Shown here: positions 56,311 through 64,000 of the stretch, one piece after another
Layout: each line of letters opens with the position of its first letter
Position numbering within the stretch: the first letter of the stretch is position 1
Assembly: GCF_036323735.1 (NCBI RefSeq)
Contig: NC_086037.1
Location: 56,420,002-56,484,001 of the forward strand
Source of the DNA: Rattus norvegicus
Taxonomy: Eukaryota; Chordata; Mammalia; Rodentia; Muridae
Direction: 5' to 3'
DNA length: 64,000 bases
Translations under genes and position numbers: made by a program
Notes under the pieces: generated by a model
What the model saw: the letters and a program-made list of their open reading frames with translations, nothing else
Told to the model about the DNA's origin: nothing
Databases searched by the model: none

Positions 56311-56339
56311 GAGATGGCCCAGGGCAGGGAGTAGGCCGA

Positions 56340-56545
56340 GGAGAGAGGACTAGGCGGCTCAGTAGCACTACTGCTCTTGCACAGCATCCAGCTATGATTC
56401 CCACATGGTGGCTCACAACCATCGGTAACTCCAGTCCAGGGAACCTGATGCCCCTTCTGACTTCCGGGAGAACCAGGCATGTGTGTGCCACACATACATA
56501 TATGCAAGGAACCCAGGCATAAATTAAAAAAATAAATATTCTGAA
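56340..56545 (+). repeat. B3-type SINE
   Basis: 'gagaggactaggcggctcag', 'gattcccacatggtggctca', 'ggtaactccagtccagggaa', 'ctgatgccccttctgacttc', and A-rich 'ataaattaaaaaaataaata'. Confidence 0.82.
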
Positions 56546-56839
56546 AACAAATAGAAGTGAAATCTGCACCACTAGTTCGATGCAGCATGGCACATCCAGG
56601 CCAGGTAGAGTCATTGTCACCAAAGAAAGAAGCTGATAAGCACAAATGGATACAGACAAATCAATAACTTTTCAAAGTTGTTGATCTGTGATAGAATTTG
56701 CATGCAAAGAATTGATCTCTTTGAAACTGTTCAATAATACAAAATGGAAAATATTGAAATATTAATTCACCTATCTTATCAATCTTACCACTGGGCATGT
56801 TGTTCATCAGTACATTACCCTGCTTGGGTGGGGGGAACT

Positions 56840-56843
<4 letters not shown>

Positions 56844-56903
<60 letters not shown>
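56844..56903 (+). repeat. (TG)n microsatellite
   Basis: TG dinucleotide run of about 60 bp. Confidence 0.98.
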
Positions 56904-56905
<2 letters not shown>

Positions 56906-56914
56906 ACTTTCCAC

Positions 56915-57062
56915 CGGGTGGCCCTAGCCTTTAATCTCAGCACTCAGGAGGCAGAGACAGGTGAATCTCTGTGAGTTTGAGGCCAGCCTAGTCTATAAAG
57001 CAAGTTCCAGGACAGCCAGGGCTGTTGTTCAGAAAACCCTGTCTTGAAAAACACTAAAACAA
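56915..57062 (+). repeat. B1 SINE
   Basis: 'ccgggtggccctagccttta', 'atctcagcactcaggaggca', 'gtgagtttgaggccagccta', 'gtctataaagcaagttccag', then 'cctgtcttgaaaaacac'. Confidence 0.88.
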
Positions 57063-57679
57063 AAGAAGTTAGCTTTGCTTAATTGCATTAACTCAGAAGA
57101 TCCTCCACCAGAACTTAGCAATACTGAGGAGTTACTCTGCTGAGGAAACCCTTTGATGTGTAACAGGCCAGGTTGCCCTGGGAATAGTATGGCAGATTAT
57201 GACAGCCTGTGTCTGCCCAGCATTGAAAATCACTGCTTTACTTAGCAGCATTTAGGAGCCTTCTGGAGATCCCCACACCCCACACCACCCCTCCCCTGCT
57301 CACTATATACTTCTTAAAGGACAGAGCTGACTTAGTTTCAAAGGGCGCAAAGGATGAAGTTGCTACCTAAGTAGGGAGGTGAGGAGACAAGGGATGGAGG
57401 AGCAGTTGTCAGTAATGACTCTTCTCTTGGGAGGGACCAAAAGGTGCTAAGCTCTGATACTTAAATATTATTCAGCTGCCTTGGCTTGCTACGTCCTAGT
57501 CTTGTCTACTAGACCCCATTGAAAGTCAAGTCAGCAACTCTGGTAAATGGTGTGTGGCAGAGTGCCCTCTTGAAAGCTGACGGCTTGGAGAAAGGTAAAG
57601 TCTCAATGAGAGAAGGACAAATTGATCTCTGCCGTGTCTACATTGACTGTGGATATATCGATGGATTTGGAGAAAATAG
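57063..57679. other. Repeat-poor flank upstream of the exon
   Basis: No SINE or microsatellite in the 640 bp before the acceptor. An open frame at 57519-57746 runs through the exon out of frame and is not a protein. Confidence 0.5.
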
Positions 57680-57703
57680 TTCATGCTGTTTCCTCTCTTT
57701 TAG
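57680..57703 (+). promoter_or_regulatory. Znrf2: Splice acceptor of the Znrf2 zinc-finger exon
   Basis: A pyrimidine-rich run (TGTTTCCTCTCTTTTAG) immediately precedes the exon. The nearest AG upstream of the terminal TAG lies before the tract, so the choice of acceptor is unambiguous. A possible branch-point match of yTnAy type (TTGAC) has its A near 57646, about 57 nt upstream; this is only a candidate. Confidence 0.88.
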
Positions 57704-57799
57704 GTTTCAAGTGCCCCATTTGTTCCAAGTCTGTGGCTTCCGATGAGATGGAAATGCACTTTATAATGTGTCTGAGCAAACCTCGCCTGTCCTACAATG
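57704..57799 (+). CDS. Znrf2: Znrf2 internal coding exon (zinc-finger exon, probably exon 2)
   Basis: Internal exon of ZNRF2, a membrane-associated E3 ubiquitin ligase with a C2HC zinc finger followed by a C-terminal RING-H2 domain; family work places it on endosomal/lysosomal and presynaptic membranes. The exon follows a pyrimidine-rich tract ending in TTTTAG and is followed by the strong donor GTAAGG. It is 96 bp, phase 1 at both ends: the first two bases complete a Gly codon, 31 full codons follow, and the last G begins the next codon (Asp in ZNRF2). The peptide opens FKCPICSK and ends RLSYN. Zinc ligands fit C-x2-C-x11-H-x3-C. Residues such as CPICSKSVAS and MHFIMCLSKP match my memory of ZNRF2; the paralogue ZNRF1 has CPVCSKFVSS and HLVMCLTKP instead. 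Flanking introns, no frameshift and no poly(A) argue against a retrocopy. The RING exons are not in the window. Confidence 0.93.
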
Positions 57800-57805
57800 G
57801 TAAGG
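57800..57805 (+). promoter_or_regulatory. Znrf2: Splice donor after the Znrf2 zinc-finger exon
   Basis: GTAAGG directly follows the last exon base G. It matches the U1-complementary consensus GTRAGT at five of six positions. Together with the acceptor it gives a symmetric phase 1-1 exon, so skipping it would keep the reading frame but remove the zinc finger. Confidence 0.9.
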
Positions 57806-58404
57806 GTTATCTGTCTTGTCTGCTTCCTGATGTCAAGATGAGTTGGACAGCTGGGGGCATAGCCTCCAGGTGAGGGGGGTCTCTGTGTTGTTTTCTTTTA
57901 GCAGCACTGTATGTGTGGTGGTGAGAAACCTTCTGTTTTGAGAGCCTTGGTTATAAGTTGGAGTGGCTGAGGAGACGCCAGAGAAGGCAAGTCCTGGGCC
58001 AGAAGCTACTCTGATGAGAAGGCTCTTGGCTGCTCAATGCCTTCAATGGCCTTTGGTTGGGAGACATGGCCATTCTTTCCCCTACTGATGCCCCTGACCA
58101 TGGTAGGTTCCAAGACAAATGGACTCACTCTAAGAGCCATCAAGAGGGGCCTAGACAGAATATCATCTCTCTGTGGGCAAGGAAAACCATGGTGCTGGTG
58201 GTACTTAGAGGGAACTGAGGGCCTGACCGTTTCCTGTTCACTTTGCAGCTCAGGTGAACACACCTGGTTAAGCAGTAAGCACCCCTGTGACGCATTCGGA
58301 AGGAATAAATTCCATCCATAGATTACTTTGGAGATCAGCACTAGGAGGGTCTCCATGTTCCACCATGGCTTCCTACTTAGAACTGTGTTGGAATTGAGTC
58401 TGAG
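57806..58404. other. Repeat-poor flank downstream of the exon
   Basis: No repeat recognised in the 600 bp after the donor. The open frame running through the donor ends quickly and has no RING motif. Confidence 0.5.
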
Positions 58405-58575
58405 CTGGACAGTGATGGAGCACACCTTTAATCCAGCACTTAGGAGTCAGAGGCAGGTGGATGGATCTCTCTGAGTTCAAGGCCAGCCTGGTCTGCAGGG
58501 TGAGCTCCAGGACAGAGGATACACAGAGAAACTTTGTCTTGAAAAAAAAAAAAAAAAACAAAAACAAAAACAAAA
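58405..58575 (+). repeat. B1 SINE
   Basis: 'gagctggacagtgatggagc', 'acacctttaatccagcactt', 'gagttcaaggccagcctggt', 'ctgcagggtgagctccagga', 'actttgtcttgaaaaaaaaa'. Confidence 0.9.
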
Positions 58576-58744
58576 AAGAGAGGGGGTGGGGATTGAGTTT
58601 GAATCTAGCAGGAATGGAATCATAGTGTCTGGGGGATTCTGTGACACTTGACACTCCAGCATGTTTCTGGGGATAAAGTTGAGTGCCAGATCTGTCTGGT
58701 GTGTTAAAGATAAGTTTCTGGAGTTTAAAGATCAGAGGTCAATC

Positions 58745-58875
58745 TTCCTTTGCCGCTCACCGACTATAACTTAGACAAATTGTTTAGCTTGATACAGCCT
58801 CGGTTTTCTGGCCCATGAAATGAGGAGAGCGATCTTTGCACACAAGACCGTCTGGTACAGAGCTTCACACATGAA
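58745..58875 (+). repeat. MIR SINE relic
   Basis: 'actataacttagacaaattg', 'agcctcggttttctggccca', 'tgaaatgaggagagcgatct', 'gtacagagcttcacacatg' follows the MIR core order. Confidence 0.6.
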
Positions 58876-59374
58876 GGAGTTTAGGAAATTACAGCTGCCA
58901 TGGAAAAGCAGGGCTCCCCAAGGAGAGTCCGACTTGATGCTGCCATTCCTCCACTCTTCATTCCTCTGTGTCTGCCTGCTCTCCTGACAGTGATTGGCAG
59001 GGAACTGTGTGCCAAGGAACAGCAACAGGGGATCAGAAGAAAGACCTCAGCCCCCGTAAGCAGGCGCCGTCTCAGGTTAAAGGCAGAGCAAGCCGTAGGA
59101 GCAGGGTGCTTGTTCTGAGAGTCCAAGGAGGCTCTCCTGCCACCAGAGACAGCCTTGATCAGTGTCAGCCTAGGGAAGGTTCATGACTTCCAGGCAACCC
59201 TGAAGAATAAATCAGACAAGTGTAAGCCACTGATTCTCTGAAAAAGCATCCTACCACAGGTTGGATGAGTAGATCTGACGTAAATTCTTAAATGTTTTCG
59301 ATTTTGGAGTTTTTCAACATTTTGAATGTTTGAATGTTTTGAACATTTGTATAGGTATAAACAGTCAAACATCT
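58876..59374. other. Intronic sequence, nothing recognised
   Basis: No exon or dispersed repeat identified. Confidence 0.45.
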
Positions 59375-59778
59375 TGTCTTAGTCAGGGTTTCTATCCTGC
59401 ACAAACATCAGGACCAAGAAGCAAGTTGGGGAGGAAAGGGTTTATTCAGCTTACACTTCCACATTGCCGCTCATCACCAAAGGAAGTCAGGACTGGAACT
59501 CAGGCAGGTCAGGAAGCAGGAGCTGAGGCAGAGGCCATGGAGGGATGTTACTTACTGGCTTGCTTCCCCTGGCTTGCTCAGGTTGTTTCCTTATAGAACC
59601 CAAGATTACCAGCCCAGGGATGGCACCACATACAATAGCCTGGGTCCTTCCTCCTTTGATCACTAACTAAGAAAATGCCTTACAGCTGGGTCTCATGTAG
59701 GCATTTCCACAACTGAGGCTCCTTTTTCTGTGATAACTCCAGCTTATGTCAAGTTGACACACAAAACTAGCCAGTACA
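59375..59778 (-). mobile_element. LTR-like rodent repeat (MaLR-like), full length
   Basis: TGTCTTAGTCAGGGTTTCTA at the left and AAAACTAGCCAGTACA at the right, with 'aagcaagttggggaggaaag', 'gaagcaggagctgaggcaga', 'taagaaaatgccttacagct'. Same family as 21721-22118, and closer to the family consensus as I remember it. Confidence 0.65.
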
Positions 59779-59847
59779 CATCTCTGATGTGAAAAAATCT
59801 AGAATCTAAAATTTTTTTAATATCATGTCCATAGTCAAAATGTCAAG

Positions 59848-59990
59848 GGCTAGAGATGTGGCTTAGTGGTAGAGTACTTGCATACCATGCATAAGACTCT
59901 GGATTCCATTCTAGCACCTCCCACTCTATATTTTATATTTGGGGTACTAGAATAGAATCCAGAGCCTTGTAAAATATAGTATAAAATAAA
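59848..59990. repeat. Two ID-like fragments in inverted orientation
   Basis: Plus-oriented ID-like sequence 59848-59925 (gggctagagatgtggcttag; tagtggtagagtacttgca) faces a minus-oriented ID-like fragment at about 59941-59975. Their box-B regions form an 18-bp inverted repeat with one mismatch: 59897-59914 against 59947-59964. Confidence 0.72.
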
Positions 59991-60566
59991 ATATATTTTA
60001 TAGATTTGAGATCTTTCCAACAAGATTTGTGTTCTTATATCTCTTATTTGCCTGGCTGAAGAGTCCCAGCAGCAGGAGGGCCTGTGTCTGTCTGTCCTGG
60101 ACCATGTAGCCTGAAGACCTCTGCATGTGCCAGGCTGTGGCCCTGTCTTTTCTCCCAGTGATCCCTTTCTTCCCCAGCAGACAATCTTTTCCCTGTGACC
60201 GCTGTCCTCCTGGACCTGTTGTCCCTGCTGCAGCTAGCCTTTCCCTGCTCAGCTCTGTCCCTGTCTCTGCCGGGACTGTGGCAGGAGAGGTCCTGTGTCT
60301 CCTAGTTTACTGCAGTCATGGCTTCAAGTCCTGCATTTACTTCTGTCCCACATGTGCTGAGACCTTATGAAGACTGTTTTGTCCTGTAGGTTGCTGGCGA
60401 GAGCTCTCTGTAGACACTGCCATTGCTGTTATGGCACAAAGAAGCTTCAGAGGGGGCTTGGCCTGAGAGAACTTGGCTTTCAGAGTCACTGGGAAGAATT
60501 TTGTAATAATGTTTATGGCAGACAAAGTGCTGTGAGAACCACCCGAAACAAAGTCACTTCAGATGC
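59991..60566. other. Intronic sequence, nothing recognised
   Basis: An 81-codon open frame (60125-60370) has no domain or splice evidence. No repeat recognised. Confidence 0.4.
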
Positions 60567-61409
60567 TGTCTAAATTAGGGTTTCTGTTGCTGTTAGGAGA
60601 CCCCGTGACCAACCAAGGAGAAGATCTACATCTGGATTAGTAGACAGCTGGAAGAGAATGAATCACACTTCCCCCAACAAGTCCATACCTCCTAATAGTG
60701 CCACTCCCTATGGCTTATGGGGGCCATTTTTATTCAAAGTAACACATTCCACTCCATGTCCCCCTTCAGCTTGTATCCATATCATAAGGCAGTATGCATT
60801 TAGTGGAACTTCAAAAGCCCCCATCGTCTATCACACTGGTTAAAAGTCCAAGTTTAGTCTCTTCTGAGACTCATGCAGTCTCTCTTAACTGTAATCCCCT
60901 ATAAAATCAAAATCAAAAAGCAGATCATATATTTTCAACATCAAATGGCACATTACCATTCTAAAAGGTAGCATAGTGAGGAATGGCTGGACCAAAGCAA
61001 AACAGGAAGCCAGCTGGGCAAATGCCAAATCCTGCATCTCCACATCTGATGTCAGAGCGCTCTTGAGAGCTCCAACTCCTTTCAGCTTTGTTGACTGCAA
61101 CAAACTTCTTTGTCTTGGGCTGGTTCCGGGAGTCTCCAAGGTAATCCAGGCTTCACCTTCACAGCGTCACACTGTGGCCTCTCTGGGCCTCCATGCAGGG
61201 ACACCCCTGACACATGTCTGGCTTCAGTGGCTTTCTTTAGTTACAGAGGGAGATTCCATAACCACCTTCTTCTATCCTTGACTCTAAAACCAGAACCACA
61301 TGACTGAAATTGACAGGTTCTGCAGCTTGCTGGAGCTGGAACATGGCTCCCTCGTACAATTACATCTTCACCAGCTTTCTGTTCTCCATGGTTTCCTAAA
61401 CTGCTTAAG

Positions 61410-61520
61410 CCTGGCTGTCCTGGGCTGGCTCTGTAGACCCGGGTGGCCTTGAATTTACAAGAGGCCTTGAAGCTGGCCTCTGCCTTCTGAGTCCTGGGAT
61501 TAAAGGGAGCACCACCATTA
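61410..61520 (-). repeat. B1-like segment within the MaLR-type interior
   Basis: 'ctggctctgtagacccgggt', 'ggccttgaatttacaagagg', 'gagtcctgggattaaaggga'. This may be part of the family's own internal consensus rather than a separate insertion. Confidence 0.55.
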
Positions 61521-61706
61521 ATGTCAGGCTTTCCTTCAATCTGTTTGTCACCTTGAGCATAGGATTTTCCTGGTGTCCTTTTCTCCTTGAACTCTGTATT
61601 TTGTATGTTTTCCTTGCTGAGCTTGCTCCTTTTCATTATAGATCAACAGTGAACACTGGTAGGTACCACACAGTAGTCAGTACTAGGCTGTGCTGAAATG
61701 TCTTCT

Positions 61707-61802
61707 TTTTTTTTTTTTTTCTATTCTTTTTTTTTGGAGCTGGGGACCGAACCCAGGGCCTTGCGCTTAGCGCTCTACCACTGAGATAAATCCCCAACCC
61801 CC
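61707..61802 (-). repeat. ID SINE, left copy of a tandem pair
   Basis: T-rich tail, 'ggagctggggaccgaaccca', 'gggccttgcgcttagcgctc' (the ctaggcaag linker deleted), 'gataaatccccaaccc'. Confidence 0.93.
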
Positions 61803-61920
61803 TTTTTTTTTTGTTTTCTTTTTTCTTTCTTTTTTTTTTCCTCCCCAGAGCTGAGGACCAAACCCAGGGCCTTGTGCTTGCTAGGCAAGTGCTCTACCAC
61901 TGAGCTAAATCCCCAACCCC
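61803..61920 (-). repeat. ID SINE, right copy of a tandem pair
   Basis: Own T-rich tail, 'gagctgaggaccaaacccag', 'ggcaagtgctctaccactga', 'gctaaatccccaacccc'. The pair as a whole is flanked by one 14-bp duplication, CTGAAATGTCTTCT (61693-61706 and 61921-61934). Confidence 0.93.
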
Positions 61921-62561
61921 CTGAAATGTCTTCTGCCAGTGAAACCAACCCCAGACTCTTCCACCTACCCTCAGGCGGACTGTTTGGATAAAAGCAGAAA
62001 GCAGCCACACTCTTGCCAAAATATCACAAAAATGGCCAGTTCACATCACCCTTAGCACCACTGTCTTCAGTGTTCCTACTAGGACTGCCCATTAAGCCCT
62101 CTTACAACGTTCAACCGTTTTTCTAACCCAAAGTTCCAAAGTCCACATGCCTCCTAACAAAAGCATGGTCAGGCCTGTCTCCCAGTGCTGACTACCTTCT
62201 GTCTAACTGAGGCTTCGATTGCTGTGAGGAGACATGGACCACAGCAAGTCCTGTGAGGGGGACACCTCACTGGGTCCAGCTCACAGCTCAGAGGTTCAGT
62301 TTGTTATCGTGGTGCTGGAGAGAAAGTGAGAGTTCTACATCAGGAAGGAACGGAGTCACTTCCTCCAACAAGGCCACACTTCCTAGTAGTACCACTCCCT
62401 CTGGACCTCTGGGGGCCATTTTTATTCAGAGCCCACATGTGGTAATGTGGGGATGGAAGGTGAGGATCTGCCTCCTTTCCCAGAGAGCCGGGTTCTCTAC
62501 ATCCTCACTTGGCTGAGGTCTGTCTCACCAGCAGCCTGGAGAAAGCCCTTAGAGTGATGCT

Positions 62562-62786
62562 TTCCATCCTTCCTAATGCTGCAACCCTTTAACACAGCCC
62601 ACGGTGTGCTGACCCCAGTCTTATCTTTGTTGCTAGTGCATAGCTCCTAGTTTGCTAATTGTTAATTATAATATAAATACTGGGTATGCAGGAAGGTCTT
62701 AGACGACCCCTGTGAACGAGTCTTGACTCCAAAGGGGTCGTGACCCATAGAGCAGGTTGGCCATCTAAGGCAGAACCACTGTGGCT
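62562..62786 (-). mobile_element. URR1-like hAT element fragment
   Basis: 'cttcctaatgctgcaaccct', 'ttaatataaatactgggtat'-like middle (tataatataaatactgggta), 'gcaggaaggtcttagacgac', 'cccctgtgaac', 'aaaggggtcgtgacccatag'. Matches the reverse of the URR1 family as remembered. Confidence 0.75.
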
Positions 62787-62982
62787 CTCCCTCTGCTCCT
62801 TGCTTTTTCTTCATCCTTTACATGAAAAGCCACTTCTCCCACAGACTACACCTCTAGCCCTGTGAGTAGTTTATTCTAAAGAGAAGAAGGGGCTTCAGAG
62901 TCTGTCTGGCTCCTCTGTCCACGTGGCTAGTGCAGAAAGGAGGCTGCGGCAGCATGGTCGCCTTTTACTCCGTCGTCGTTGT

Positions 62983-63055
62983 CCTTCTCCTCCTCCTCCT
63001 CCTTCTCCTCCTCCTCCTCCTCCTCCTTCCTCTTCTTCCTCTTCATCCTCCTTTT
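62983..63055 (+). repeat. (TCC)n / (TTC)n pyrimidine tract
   Basis: Imperfect TCC triplets, pure pyrimidine except for one A. Poly-Pro/poly-Ser and poly-Glu frames across it are artefacts. Confidence 0.94.
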
Positions 63056-63135
63056 TTCTGAAGACACTAGTGGTAAGAGGACAGTGTTTGCTACCTAGGT
63101 TTGTATGTGGCTTGAATTCCTTAGAACATGTATTG

Positions 63136-63215
63136 AGGGGTTGGGAATTTAGCTCAGTGGTAGAGCGCTTGCCTAGCAAACGCAAGGCCCTGGGTTCGGT
63201 CCTCAGCTCCAAAAA

Positions 63216-63267
<52 letters not shown>

Positions 63268-63268
63268 A
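63136..63268 (+). repeat. ID SINE with (AAAT)n tail
   Basis: 'ggggttgggaatttagctca', 'gtagagcgcttgcctagcaa', 'ggttcggtcctcagctccaa', then (AAAT)12-13 to 63268. Boxes A and B remain close to consensus. The tail has expanded into a tetranucleotide microsatellite. Confidence 0.95.
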
Positions 63269-63393
63269 TGTATGTATGTCTTGAATTCAAACAGAATGGA
63301 AGCTCTTGGGTCCTTAGCCAAACCTCTGGCCTGGTAACGTGCTCAGCCCAGTTTATTATCACCCCAGTCTCACAGACCTTACCTTATCTATTT

Positions 63394-63590
63394 TTTTTAA
63401 AGATTTATTATATATAAGATTTATTATTTATTATATATATGAGTACACTGTAGCTGTCTTCAGACGCACCAGAAGAGGGCATCGGATCCCTTTACATATG
63501 GTTGTGAGCCACCATGTGGTTGCTGGGAATTGAACTCAGGACCTCTGGAAGAGCAGTCGGGGCTCTTAACCGCTGAGCCATCTCTCCAGC
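63394..63590 (-). repeat. B2 SINE with target-site duplication
   Basis: 'aaagatttattatatataag' with a duplicated AT-rich tail, 'gtacactgtagctgtcttca', 'caccagaagagggcatcgg', 'gagccatctctccagccc'. The 17-bp duplication CCTTACCTTATCTATTT lies at 63377-63393 and 63591-63607 (boundary ambiguous by 1-2 bases). Confidence 0.96.
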
Positions 63591-63617
63591 CCTTACCTTA
63601 TCTATTTAGAAAAAGTG

Positions 63618-63825
63618 TGAGCCTAAAAAGACAGTTCAGAAGTTAGGAGTTTGGCTGCTCTTCTAGGGACCTGGATTAGATCCCCAGCACCCACATGCCA
63701 GCTCACAGCCATATCTAATTCCAGTTTCAAGGGATCTAATGCCCTCTCGCTTCCATAAGCACCAGAAACACCTGTGGTACACAGACACCTATACGCATGA
63801 ATAAATCTTTAAACATTGTAAAAGG
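63618..63825 (+). repeat. B3-type SINE
   Basis: 'agacagttcagaagttagga', 'tagatccccagcacccacat', 'gccagctcacagccatatct', 'aattccagtttcaagggatc', 'gaataaatctttaaac'. Confidence 0.8.
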
Positions 63826-64000
63826 AAAATGTAAGGAAGGGATACTTGGCAATAAGCCATGAGCTCTTGGAGTCTTTCTAGGAAGCAGCAATGGAGGCTT
63901 TCTTCAGTGCTGGTGAACTCCTGTTCCATGGGAGTGACTGGAGGGCCTGGGAAGTTGTTAGCTCATTCTGGTTTGATTCTCAGCACTCACAAGAGGGTCA

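Larger units (their letters stand above)
60567..62437 (-). mobile_element. MaLR-type LTR retrotransposon with both LTRs, non-coding
   Basis: A minus-strand element bounded by two copies of one LTR: 60567-60746 (tgtctaaattagggtttctg ... gccatttttattcaaagt) and 62200-62437 (tgtctaactgaggcttcgat ... gccatttttattcagagc). Between them lies about 1.45 kb of the internal sequence I associate with rodent MaLR elements (cataaaatcaaaa-like start; 'gcagatcatatattttcaac'; 'cctttcagctttgttgactg'; 'gagcttgctccttttcatta'). No gag or pol reading frame is visible, as expected for this non-autonomous class. The left LTR copy is internally deleted. A B1-like segment and two ID elements interrupt the interior. 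Confidence 0.68.
57800..64000 (+). other. Znrf2: Znrf2 intron 2 (5' part, inferred)
   Basis: Sequence after the donor. I looked for an exon continuing with Asp-Asp-Val-Leu and the first RING cysteines and found none, so the intron continues past the right edge. It is filled by B1, MIR, LTR-like, ID, URR1, B2 and B3 repeats listed separately. Confidence 0.75.

Noticed and set aside
57519..57873. Longer open frames spanning the Znrf2 exon
   Set aside because: One is out of frame with the exon; the other extends past the acceptor and donor into intron. Only 57704-57799 is coding.
60125..60370. 81-codon frame rich in Ser/Pro/Leu/Cys just downstream of the exon
   Set aside because: Considered as a possible next Znrf2 exon; it lacks the RING cysteine/histidine spacing and the Asp-Asp-Val-Leu continuation.
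62895..63219. Poly-Glu/Gly and poly-Pro/Ser frames on opposite strands
   Set aside because: Artefact of the TCC triplet tract joined to an ID element.

Overview
This window is rodent genomic DNA, almost certainly rat. It is dense in SINEs: B1, B2/B3 and above all tRNA-Ala-derived ID (BC1-like) elements, several of them young, with intact target-site duplications. High copy number of young ID elements is a hallmark of the rat genome. It also carries a 3' L1 fragment, LTR repeats, hAT-type URR1 fragments, MIR relics and many long microsatellites, and shows no prokaryotic gene organisation. GC content is ordinary and CpG is depleted; I see no CpG island.

The only coding sequence I can support is one 96-bp internal exon at 57704-57799 on the + strand. 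It has a clean acceptor, a strong donor and phase 1 at both ends. It encodes the C2HC zinc finger that precedes the RING domain in ZNRF2 (zinc and RING finger 2, an E3 ubiquitin ligase). Neither the GC-rich first exon nor the RING-coding exons are visible. The simplest reading is that 1-57703 is the large first intron of Znrf2 (at least its last 57.7 kb) and 57800-64000 is the start of the next intron.

Layout. 1-5 kb: B3/B1 SINEs and an antisense solo LTR with TATA and AATAAA. 5-20 kb: MIR relics, ID, B1 and B3 elements, microsatellites and a Z-DNA-prone tract. 20-33 kb: LTR-like repeats, young B2 and ID copies, a GA-rich LTR-like unit and an isolated CRE palindrome. 33-45 kb: an L1 fragment with target-site duplication, three MaLR-like LTRs, a URR1 element, two perfect hairpins, a 135-bp TG/TC/TG tract and a possible antisense pseudogene tail near 43 kb. 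45-57 kb: B2, B1 and ID insertions, then a repeat-poor stretch around the exon. 58-64 kb: an LTR-like repeat, an inverted ID-like pair, a MaLR-type element with both LTRs (60567-62437) carrying a tandem ID insertion, a URR1 fragment, and further ID, B2 and B3 copies.

I found no CRISPR, operon, phage, novel defence system or other undescribed gene system. The noteworthy items are the exon, nested and tandem retroposon insertions with readable histories, several near-perfect inverted repeats, B2-borne CTCF-like motifs and the unidentified antisense pseudogene candidate. Repeat family names come from memory of consensus features; boundaries without a target-site duplication are approximate.
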